Assembly (NCBI GenBank): GCA_022180725.1 | Contig: BQMO01000005.1 | Coordinates: 124,001 to 188,000 of the forward strand | Origin: Phycisphaerae bacterium | GTDB taxonomy: Bacteria > Planctomycetota > Phycisphaerae > Phycisphaerales > UBA1924 | Length of the DNA: 64,000 nt | Direction: 5' to 3' | Part shown: in pieces, positions 44,114 through 51,706 of the stretch | Layout of the letters: each line of letters starts with the position of its first letter | How positions within the stretch are numbered: the stretch's first letter is position 1 | Translations under genes and position numbers: made by a program | The notes under the pieces: model-generated | Seen by the model: only the letters and a program-made list of their open reading frames with translations | What the model was told of the DNA's origin: nothing | Database searches by the model: none

Positions 44114-45277
44114 TTACCCCGCCGTGTCCTTGTGGGAAATCCGCTTCGGTGACAGAAACCCAACCGGCCACCGCGAACAGCCACTCAACGAGAGGTCGGC
44201 GAGCACTTCGCCCATGACGCTGGCAAACTTGAAGCCGTGCCCCGAGCAGGGCGACGCGACGATGACGCGTGCGTGCGCGGGGTGCATCCCGAGCACGAAG
44301 TGCCCGTCGGGCGAGTTGGTGTAGAGGCAGGCGCCCGCGCGGAGCATCGGCCCCGCCGCCCCCGGAACGCGCCGGCGGAGAAACTCGGCGACACGCTCGA
44401 CTTCGGCGGTTTCGGGTTCGCGCGATGGGGTGTCGGGGTCGGTCGCTTCGCCGGGCACGTGCCGCGCGGCCTTGACGCCCTCGCCGCCAGCGCCGGCCGG
44501 AAAGCCGTAGTAGAGCGAGCCGTCGGCGTCTTCCATCGCCCAGACGGGTTGGTCCGTCTGCATCGAGGTTGATGGAGGACCATCAACCTGGGTGGCACGG
44601 GGAGAGAACCACGCGAAGGTTTGCTTGGTGACCCGCAGCGGCACGCCCAGGCGCGCGAGCGTGGGCATCCACGCGCCGGCGCAGAGGACGAGCGAAGCGG
44701 CGGCATAAATGCCGTGGTCGGTCTCGACGGTCACGCCGCGCGAATCCGCGGCCCAGCGACGGACCGGCTCGCGCTCGCGCACGATCGCGCCGTGCGCGAC
44801 GGCGAGGCGGGCGTGGGCGCGGATCGCCCCGTCGGCGTGCAGGTAGCCGCCCTCCGGCTCGAAGAGCGCCCGGTGCCCGGCGGGGATCACGAAGCCGGGG
44901 AACCGGGCGCCGGCCTCGGCCTCGGAGAGCGACTCGACCCGCAGCGCGTGGAGCGCGGCGGATTCGAGCGAGCCTCGCACGAGCGGGCCGTGCGCAGGCC
45001 CGGCGTAGAGCACGCCCGGCGTAAAGAGCACGCGCGACCCGGACGCGCGTTCGAGGTCTCGCCAGAGTTCGTACGCCCGCGTGAGCAGCGGCACATAATC
45101 CGGGTGCTCGAAATAGGCTTTCCGGATGATGCGCGTCGCTCCGCCGTGCGAGGATTGATCGTTGGGGATCGTGCCGCGGTCGAGCGCCAGGACGCGGGCG
45201 CCACGGCGCGCGAGGTGATACGCCGCCGCGGACCCGGCGGCGCCGACCCCCGCGAGGATGACGTCGTACGCGTTCAC
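44114..45277 (-). CDS. solA: SolA / monomeric sarcosine oxidase-type flavoenzyme
   Basis: A 387-residue FAD enzyme oxidising N-methyl amino acids (sarcosine, N-methyltryptophan). The dinucleotide motif is VILAGVGAAGSAAAYHLARRGARVLALD (6-33). SSHGGATRIIRKAY (about 42-55) is the MSOX/MTOX fingerprint. A cysteine in GACLYTNSPDGHFVLG near residue 335 is where FAD is covalently attached in the family. It starts with GTG, 6 nt after a TACGCT hexamer. The last 20 residues are polar and atypical. The natural substrate is not predictable. Confidence 0.88.
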   Translation of the reverse strand: MNAYDVILAGVGAAGSAAAYHLARRGARVLALDRGTIPNDQSSHGGATRIIRKAYFEHPDYVPLLTRAYELWRDLERASGSRVLFTPGVLYAGPAHGPLVRGSLESAALHALRVESLSEAEAGARFPGFVIPAGHRALFEPEGGYLHADGAIRAHARLAVAHGAIVREREPVRRWAADSRGVTVETDHGIYAAASLVLCAGAWMPTLARLGVPLRVTKQTFAWFSPRATQVDGPPSTSMQTDQPVWAMEDADGSLYYGFPAGAGGEGVKAARHVPGEATDPDTPSREPETAEVERVAEFLRRRVPGAAGPMLRAGACLYTNSPDGHFVLGMHPAHARVIVASPCSGHGFKFASVMGEVLADLSLSGCSRWPVGFLSPKRISHKDTAG

Positions 45278-45283
45278 GTCGCG

Positions 45284-45289
45284 AGCGTA
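45284..45289 (-). promoter_or_regulatory. -10 element TACGCT of leaderless solA-type gene
   Basis: The hexamer ends 6 nt before the GTG at 45277 on the minus strand. Confidence 0.5.
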
Positions 45290-45352
45290 GGACGAGCGGT
45301 CAGCCGCGCGATGAACGAGATCGCCCCTGACGCGGCCACCTTGGGCCGAGAC

Positions 45353-46501
45353 TTACCACCACCATCCCTCGCGTCGCCAATCATCGTCGTCGCCCTTGGC
45401 CTCGTCCGTGCCGTCCTCGAACCGCGTGCGCTGTTCGGGGGTCAGCGCGTCGAGCGCCTTCTTGATGGCATCCGCCCGGGCCTTGGCGTACGTCTGGTAC
45501 GCCGCGTTGTAGGCCCGTTGGTGTGCTTCGGGGTCGATCTGCTCGCCGTTCTGCTGCCGGGCGAGCATGTCGAGGTACTCGGATGCCTGACGGCGGAAGT
45601 CTCGCTCGGCTCGGGCGAACGCCGTCCGCATCGCCGCCTTCTGTTCGTCGGTCACCCCGCTCACGCGCATCAGTTCGCGCAGGCGCCCGTCCTGCGTCAG
45701 GTTCCCGAACCACCCCGGCATCGGCTCGACGGCCCGCAGGATTTCCTCGCTCCGCTCGCCTCCAAGCCGACTCGCGAGCATCTGCGCGTACGACTTCTGC
45801 ACCCGCCCCATGCGGTCGGCGATGTCGCTCATCTTCTGCTGTTCGGCCTGGTTTTCTGCGTCGTCGCCGTCCTCGCGTCCCCAGCGCTGGGCCGACCACC
45901 GCGGGCGGGCCTTCAGGAGCGCGCGGTACTCGAGGATCAGCACGTCCACGTCGTGCTCGTACTTTTCCAGCGCGGGCGCCACCGCCTCGGCCTCTTCCGT
46001 CGAGAGCCCCATGCTCCGCACCAGGCGCGCCAGGTCCGTGTTGGTCGCCCCCTTCTCCTCGAACCATTGCAGGATAATCCGCCGACGCGCCCGCTCGAAC
46101 TTCTCCCAGTGTGCGGCCTGGTCCGCGTCGAGGAGACTTTTCGCGTCGCTCAGGAACTGGCGTTCAACCTTCTCGCTCTCCGCCGCGTGCCGGGCCTGAA
46201 GATCGGCGAAGGTCTTCCGATCGGCCTTCCCGTCGTCGTTCTCCACCCACAGGTTCTGCTCGATGAGCATCCCCGCGCGCTGGAACTTGCGCTCGAGCAC
46301 GCCCAGCTCGGCCTTGGCGCCCCGGGCCAGGTCGCGCACCAGCGCAAACTGGTCGGGCGTCAGCCCCAGGATGTCCTTCATCGCCCGCGTCTCGTCCGGG
46401 CCGATGATCCACGACCCCGGGCCGAAGTACGGCGTAAGGGTGTCCTGGGCGCGGGCGAGGGCGGCGGTGAGAAGCACGAGGACGGCGGCAACGGCGCGCA
46501 T
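45353..46501 (-). CDS. secreted helical protein with LTXXQ-like motifs, copy 2
   Basis: A 382-residue protein with a signal peptide (MRAVAAVLVLLTAALARAQ) and a charged, all-helical mature region. It carries GLTPDQFALVRDLA, GVTDEQKAAMR and LTPEQRTRFE, the repeated LTPxQ motif of Spy/CpxP-like proteins, and an acidic/Trp tail. Overall plan and motif spacing resemble the 399-residue protein at 6997-8196. It probably acts in the periplasm; the role is unknown. Confidence 0.55.
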   Translation of the reverse strand: MRAVAAVLVLLTAALARAQDTLTPYFGPGSWIIGPDETRAMKDILGLTPDQFALVRDLARGAKAELGVLERKFQRAGMLIEQNLWVENDDGKADRKTFADLQARHAAESEKVERQFLSDAKSLLDADQAAHWEKFERARRRIILQWFEEKGATNTDLARLVRSMGLSTEEAEAVAPALEKYEHDVDVLILEYRALLKARPRWSAQRWGREDGDDAENQAEQQKMSDIADRMGRVQKSYAQMLASRLGGERSEEILRAVEPMPGWFGNLTQDGRLRELMRVSGVTDEQKAAMRTAFARAERDFRRQASEYLDMLARQQNGEQIDPEAHQRAYNAAYQTYAKARADAIKKALDALTPEQRTRFEDGTDEAKGDDDDWRREGWWW

Positions 46502-46585
46502 AGTTGGGCCCCTGGAGTCACAACTGTACCGGTACAGACACGCCGAGGATGCACCTGCCAGGCGCCGGGATACGCAGGGTGCGGG

Positions 46586-48130
46586 TTATCCGTCCACCAC
46601 GTGTGCCGGCTTGGGCGTGTCCTCGGTCACACGCTCCCGCGTCACCTTGCCGCCCACCTCGGCCAGGCTCAGGATGTGCGGCTCGTCGTTCACCCGCATC
46701 AGGATGTGCACGGGGCGGCCCCAGAGGTGCCGCAGCGCGCGAAGTGTTTCGGTCGCCTTCACCGCGTCCACTTCGACGCCCGCGAACTTGTGGGCGAGCA
46801 CGAGTTCACCCCGGTTCAGGTAGTTGGCGTCCACGCAATAGATGAACGGCTGCCCGGCGTTGGTCAGGTGGTGCAGCAGGGTCTGCTTCACGCGGGCAAA
46901 GTCACGTGATACGACCTTGATCTCACCGGTCTGCGGGTCGCGCTTGTGCTGGTACATCTTGTGCCGCTCGACGAACTCCTCGGTGAGGAACTCGTCGATG
47001 AAGGCGACGTCGTTGTAGATGCGGCGGACCTCGAAGATCTTCGCCCGGCCCTTCATGGACTTGTCGTCGAAGGCCTCTTTTGCGCCGATGTCGGGGAGGT
47101 CTTCCCATCGCGGGCCGTGCTGCCCGCGGTCCCACCGCCGCTCGATGTCCTTGAACAGTTCGACGCCGATCTTGTACGGGTTGAAGCCCCCGGGGGGCAT
47201 GTGGACGACGCCGCTGTGCTGGTCGGCGTAGTGCACGATCTCCTTGGCCTCCAGAAAGTGCTGCGTCATGAGTTTGCTGTGCCAGTACGTGGCCCAGCCC
47301 TCGTTCATGACCTTGGTCATGCCCTGCGGTGCGAAGTAGTACGCCTCGTCGCGGATGATGCCCAGCACGTCCACCTGCCAGTCGGCCAGCGGCGCGTTCC
47401 GCATGAGGAAGTGCAGCACATCCCGCACGGGGTGGTCGGGGTGTCGGGCTTTGGCGGCCTTCTTCTCCTCGTCGTGGGCCTTGCGCTGGCGGTCCATCTC
47501 CGCCGGCGGGTTGATGAACGGGTCCATGTAGTCCTTGGCGGGGAGTTTCTCGGCATGAAACCCGTCGCCCTCCTCCTCGCCACGCTCAGTTCTCCGCTCC
47601 CCGGCACCCTTGTACACGCTGTGCGGGTCGATCAGGTTTTCGAGCGCCAGGCACGCGTCGATGAACCGCTCGACGGTATCGTGCCCGTGCTTCTCGATGT
47701 GCCGGCGGACGCGGGTGGCGTGGTTGGCCATCTCGTCCATCATCTTGCGGTTGGTCTTCCCGAACCACAGGTTGTTCTTGAAAAAGTCGGCATGGCCGTA
47801 GACGTGGGCCATGACGAGTTTCTGATCCGTGACGCTGTTGGACTCTTGCAGGTAGGCGTAGACCGGGTCGTTGTTGATGACCATCTCGTAGATGCGTCCC
47901 ATGCCGTAGGCGTCGCGCTTGGAGAGTTTCTCGTACTCCATGCCGAAGCGCCAATGGGGGTAGCGCGTGGGGAACCCGCCGTACGCGGCGATCTGGTTCA
48001 TCACCTCGAAGGGGAGCACTTCGTAAACCACCTCGTAGAAGTCGAGGCCGTACTCGACCGCCTTGGCCTTGATGGCCCGCATGTGGGCAAGGAGTTCGGG
48101 GGAGAGATCGGTATGGGGGGTGGAGGGCAT
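46586..48130 (-). CDS. SpoVR family protein
   Basis: A 514-residue cytosolic protein of the SpoVR/YcgB family, intact over its usual length. It shows GLDFYEVVYEVLPFEVMNQIAAYGGFPTRYPHW-type N-terminal blocks, the VMAHVYGHADFFKNN segment near residue 110, and MNEGWATYWH near 290. Known in Bacillus for cortex formation and widely conserved in non-spore-formers, its biochemical role is unresolved. Elsewhere it usually sits with a PrkA-type kinase and a DUF444 protein; neither is present in this window. GAGGGAG lies before the ATG. Confidence 0.92.
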   Translation of the reverse strand: MPSTPHTDLSPELLAHMRAIKAKAVEYGLDFYEVVYEVLPFEVMNQIAAYGGFPTRYPHWRFGMEYEKLSKRDAYGMGRIYEMVINNDPVYAYLQESNSVTDQKLVMAHVYGHADFFKNNLWFGKTNRKMMDEMANHATRVRRHIEKHGHDTVERFIDACLALENLIDPHSVYKGAGERRTERGEEEGDGFHAEKLPAKDYMDPFINPPAEMDRQRKAHDEEKKAAKARHPDHPVRDVLHFLMRNAPLADWQVDVLGIIRDEAYYFAPQGMTKVMNEGWATYWHSKLMTQHFLEAKEIVHYADQHSGVVHMPPGGFNPYKIGVELFKDIERRWDRGQHGPRWEDLPDIGAKEAFDDKSMKGRAKIFEVRRIYNDVAFIDEFLTEEFVERHKMYQHKRDPQTGEIKVVSRDFARVKQTLLHHLTNAGQPFIYCVDANYLNRGELVLAHKFAGVEVDAVKATETLRALRHLWGRPVHILMRVNDEPHILSLAEVGGKVTRERVTEDTPKPAHVVDG

Positions 48131-48204
48131 GGGCGGACTCCCTCTGGCATATCGGCGGAACGCCGCTCTTCTCTACGCGGGATTCCGCCGGTTGGGTCGG
48201 ACGA

Positions 48205-48648
48205 TCAGCCGAGCAGGAGCGTGAACGCCGCCAGATCGACCGCGACGAGGAGCCAGAGGCCGATCACGAGCACAAGTCCCCGTGGTTTCGGCCATCGCTG
48301 GACGCGTCGCCGCCCGCGGACCCAGGCCACCAGGAGCGGGCAGAACGCGACGAAGGCGAGGCCGGTCGTCACGTAGAAGGAGTCCATGCCCTGAAAGGAG
48401 CCGTCAAGGATGCAGCGCGCGACGGCATAGACCAGCAGCAGCCCGTTGAACCCTGTTCCGAAGCAGCAGGCGATGAGCCCCGCGATCCACGCGGCCAGTT
48501 TGGGCTCGGCCAGGCGCACCGCAAGTACAAGTTCCTGATGGCACTCCGGGCAAACCGCTCCAGGCAGGCCTCGCAGGTTGTACCCGCACCCCGGGCAGGA
48601 GACGTCGCGACCATGAAGAAACTCGCGCAGATGGGCGGCGTTGTCCAC
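48205..48648 (-). CDS. zinc-ribbon membrane protein
   Basis: A 147-residue protein with an N-terminal zinc ribbon (CPGCGYNLRGL...CPECHQEL, about 18-40) and three transmembrane helices (about 53-76, 91-110 and 124-145). The NLRGLPG motif between the CxxC pairs is common in planctomycete ribbon-membrane proteins of unknown role. It starts with GTG, 6 nt after TACCCT. Confidence 0.6.
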   Translation of the reverse strand: MDNAAHLREFLHGRDVSCPGCGYNLRGLPGAVCPECHQELVLAVRLAEPKLAAWIAGLIACCFGTGFNGLLLVYAVARCILDGSFQGMDSFYVTTGLAFVAFCPLLVAWVRGRRRVQRWPKPRGLVLVIGLWLLVAVDLAAFTLLLG

Positions 48649-48654
48649 GGCGGC

Positions 48655-48660
48655 AGGGTA
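48655..48660 (-). promoter_or_regulatory. -10 element TACCCT of a leaderless gene
   Basis: The hexamer ends 6 nt before the GTG at 48648 and abuts the stop codon of the upstream protease gene. Confidence 0.45.
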
Positions 48661-50154
48661 TCAGGGAGAACCGATCGTAACGGCTCCCCCGCACGGGATG
48701 ATCGTCATCGCCTTGGTGATCGTGGGGTTCACGGTCGTGCTATTGCGCAAGTAGAGATTTGGGGACTCCACGGTGCCGGTGCCGGGAATCTGAATAGCGG
48801 CGATACCCTCGGCGAGCGTGTTGTACGGGAAGGCGTAGGTGCCGATCTCGACGATCGGCGCGGCCCCGATCTCGACATAGATATCCCACCGGGTCAGTTC
48901 GTAGTTTTCCATCGAGTTATCGCGGTTGTTGATGGCCAGATGGTTGTCGGCGGCGTTCGCCACGCCGGTAGCCGTGCCCTGGAACGAGACGGCGGGGTTC
49001 GAGTAATACATGATGACCGAGCCGGGCGGGTAGGCCATGACCGTGCGGTACTGGGTGCCGTTGGTGCCGTTGAAGCGCCACCCGCGGCCATACGGGGGAG
49101 TCGGGTCGCAGTCGATATTGCCCGAGTCGTGCCCGCACCCGGTGTTGTGGCCTGATTCGTGGGCGTGGGTGAAGTCGCTGGTGGCGCGGGTCCAGTCGAG
49201 TGTACCGAAGGCTGAGTTGGCACCCCCGCCACACCAGGCCAGCCCGCTGCCCACGGTCGTGTACAGCATGACCATGTCGGCGTTGACATTGTCGCGGGTG
49301 GTGTGCACGCCGTCGATCCAGCCGTCGCTGGTGTTGGTGAGCCGATCAAGGTCCGTGTCGTTGTTGACCTCGGTGTAGGAAACCTCGGTGCATGAAACCA
49401 GACGCGCCCGGGCCGGGCAATCGGAGTTGATGTACGAGGTGCTCGTCTGATCGATGGCCAAGGCCGCGACAGCGCGGATGGCGCTGGTCCCCCCGGCCTC
49501 GTCGCGGGCGGCAGGGGTATAGACCACCATCATGTCGAGCATGGGTGTGCCGCCGCCACATCCACCGCCGTAACGGTCGTCGTAGCCCGGCGGGGCCGGG
49601 GGCAGATAGTCGTCGTCGTCCTCGGCTCGTTCAAGGGGCGGCTCGGGCGGGGGCGTCGGGCTGCCCTCGCACGGCGGGAGGTCCGCGTCGTTGAATCGGT
49701 AGATTGTGTAGATCCCGTTCCCCATGAAGCGAAGGCCGTACGCAACCCCGAGCGACGGCGCGCGGAGCGAAAGGGCGATGGCGTCGTCAAAGTACGAAAC
49801 CGCGAAGTGGCCGTCCTCGGCCTCGGCGAGCGAACCGGCGATGATCCGGCGTCGTTCGTGCGAGCCGGTCACGCGCTCGATCCGGCACGTCAGAACCCGC
49901 CCCGGCTCCGGCTCGATCGTGAACTCGTGGCCCTCGCGCGCCCGGAGCAGCACGCCCTCGTCAAGCCTCATGACACCCGTCGGGGTCATCCATGGCCGGG
50001 GAACGAACGGTTGTGCCCCCTCAAGGCGGGTGAACAGCGCGGGCGCCTGGGCCACGGGTGCCGCAGGCGCCTGGGCCTGTTCTGGAACAGGCTGCGCCAT
50101 GGTTGATATCGAAACCACCACGCTGGCCGCACATCCGAGCATGTCGTGCTTCAT
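48661..50154 (-). CDS. secreted M12-like metzincin protease, copy 2
   Basis: A 497-residue exported protease. A signal peptide (to about residue 22) and a pro-region (about 25-165) precede an acidic linker and a reprolysin-like catalytic domain (about 185-395). The zinc motif is HESGHNTGCGHD (H332, H336, H342) with E333 as the general base. A 65-residue C-terminal module (VEIGTYAFPYNTLAEGIAAI...ITKAMTIIPCGGAVTI) is shared with the protease upstream. It begins 16 bases after that gene's stop, so both are in one operon with the fibre-like protein. The substrate is unknown. Confidence 0.85.
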   Translation of the reverse strand: MKHDMLGCAASVVVSISTMAQPVPEQAQAPAAPVAQAPALFTRLEGAQPFVPRPWMTPTGVMRLDEGVLLRAREGHEFTIEPEPGRVLTCRIERVTGSHERRRIIAGSLAEAEDGHFAVSYFDDAIALSLRAPSLGVAYGLRFMGNGIYTIYRFNDADLPPCEGSPTPPPEPPLERAEDDDDYLPPAPPGYDDRYGGGCGGGTPMLDMMVVYTPAARDEAGGTSAIRAVAALAIDQTSTSYINSDCPARARLVSCTEVSYTEVNNDTDLDRLTNTSDGWIDGVHTTRDNVNADMVMLYTTVGSGLAWCGGGANSAFGTLDWTRATSDFTHAHESGHNTGCGHDSGNIDCDPTPPYGRGWRFNGTNGTQYRTVMAYPPGSVIMYYSNPAVSFQGTATGVANAADNHLAINNRDNSMENYELTRWDIYVEIGAAPIVEIGTYAFPYNTLAEGIAAIQIPGTGTVESPNLYLRNSTTVNPTITKAMTIIPCGGAVTIGSP

Positions 50155-50170
50155 GTCAGCCCCCCGCCCG

Positions 50171-51682
50171 TTAGTTCAACGTCACCGATCCGCCGCAGGG
50201 AATGATGGTCATGGCCTTGGTAATCGTGGTCTGATACGTCTGCGTACCGCTGGTGACGTAGAGCGTGGGCAGTTCGCCCGCGCCGGTGTTGGGGGTGCTG
50301 ATGGCGGCGACTCCTTCGGTCATGGTGTTGTAGGGTAACGTCGGCGTCCCGATCTCGATCCCACCATACGCGAAGTTCACGTAGATGTCGTAGCGCGTGA
50401 GTTCGAACCCTTCCATGGTGTTGTCGTTGTCGAGAATAACCCGGGCGTTGTGCCCTGACGCGGCGTTGCCGGTGGGCACGCCCATGAAGTTCACGTTCGG
50501 GTTCGAGTATTGCAGGACGCGGGTGTAGAACGACGTGGGGTAGGCGATGACGGAGCAGTAGCCGTTGGAGTCGTTGCCCGTCCAGCGCCAGCCCGCGCCG
50601 TAGGCCGGGCCGCAGGGCGGCTCGACGGCGGCGTCGTGCCCGCCGCCGTAGTTGTGCCCGCATTCGTGGGCCGTGGTGAACGTCCCCGCCATGCGCCAGT
50701 AGGCCACGGTGTTGAACGGGCTGCCCGAATAGGTCGGCGCGCCCGAGGGGCAGTACCCCAGCCCGCTGCCGTAGTCGAGCACGAGTTCGACGATATCGGC
50801 GTTGACGTTATCGCGGGTGGTGTGCACGCCGTCGATGAATCCGTCGTTGGTGCTGCGCAGGCGCGGCAGGTCGGTGTCGTGGTCGCCCGCGCCGGTGTAG
50901 TTGATCAGGTCGCAGTAGACCAGCCGCATGCGGGTGCTCATGCTGCTGGCGATCGCCGCGGTGTTGAAGTGATCGACCGCAAGGGCGGCCTCGGCCCGCA
51001 TGGCCGACGTGCCCCCGATGCCGTCGCGGGCCGCCGCGGTATACACGATCATGATGTCCGCCACGGGGTTCCCCCCGCCGCACCCGCCCGGGTTGCGATC
51101 GTCGTACCCGCCGGGCGGCATGGGTGGAACCTCGTCCGGGGGTGTGATCCGCGGGGGAATCTCGCCCATGGGCAGCGGGGTACCTTCCGGCACGAGCGCG
51201 TCCTGGTTCACCTTCCAGACGTGGTACGCACCTCCCCCGGCGAACTGGAGGCGGTAAGTCGCGCGGCGCGAGGCGACCTGGAGCGTCATGGCGGTCGCGT
51301 CGTCATAGGTGAGGAACGCCGCGTACCCCGACTCGTCGGTCAGGTGCCGCAGACGGACGATGTGGATGTTCGGCGCGGGCCGCTCCACGGATTGGACGAT
51401 CCAGACGTCGCCCTCCTGGCGTTCGGGCGCGATGACCACGCCGTCGCCGACGCGAAGCCGGGCCAACGCGGCCTGGTCGAGTCGGATCGATTTCACCTGG
51501 ATCATGTCACCCGGCACGAACGCCGGAGCCGCGACGGCCTCGTCGTCGATGAACAGCATCGGCGTCGGCCCTTGCGGGATCACAACATCTTCGGGCGGCG
51601 CGACTTGCTCGGGCTGCGCCATGGCCAGCCCGGTGGTCGCGAGCAGCGCGGCCGTTGCCCATCGTGATGAAGTTCTCGTCAT
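50171..51682 (-). CDS. secreted M12-like metzincin protease, copy 1
   Basis: A 503-residue exported protease, paralogous to the next gene. The signal peptide ends near TTGLAMAQ and is followed by a pro-region (about 30-180). The catalytic domain has HECGHNYGGGHD (H339, H343, H349; base E340) preceded by the MIVYTAAARD opening strand. The C-terminal module (IEIGTPTLPYNTMTEGVAAI...ITKAMTIIPCGGSVTL) looks like the first turn of a beta-helix. AAGGAGG sets the start, 24 bases after the fibre gene's stop. Duplicated secreted proteases beside a fibre protein suggest a joint surface function. Confidence 0.87.
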   Translation of the reverse strand: MTRTSSRWATAALLATTGLAMAQPEQVAPPEDVVIPQGPTPMLFIDDEAVAAPAFVPGDMIQVKSIRLDQAALARLRVGDGVVIAPERQEGDVWIVQSVERPAPNIHIVRLRHLTDESGYAAFLTYDDATAMTLQVASRRATYRLQFAGGGAYHVWKVNQDALVPEGTPLPMGEIPPRITPPDEVPPMPPGGYDDRNPGGCGGGNPVADIMIVYTAAARDGIGGTSAMRAEAALAVDHFNTAAIASSMSTRMRLVYCDLINYTGAGDHDTDLPRLRSTNDGFIDGVHTTRDNVNADIVELVLDYGSGLGYCPSGAPTYSGSPFNTVAYWRMAGTFTTAHECGHNYGGGHDAAVEPPCGPAYGAGWRWTGNDSNGYCSVIAYPTSFYTRVLQYSNPNVNFMGVPTGNAASGHNARVILDNDNTMEGFELTRYDIYVNFAYGGIEIGTPTLPYNTMTEGVAAISTPNTGAGELPTLYVTSGTQTYQTTITKAMTIIPCGGSVTLN

Positions 51683-51706
51683 GGTGCACCTCCTTGTAAA
51701 CACGTG

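Noticed and set aside
46908-46921. TCACGTGA palindrome within the SpoVR gene as a second parS
   Set aside because: The arms do not fit the ParB consensus and the site is inside a conserved coding region.
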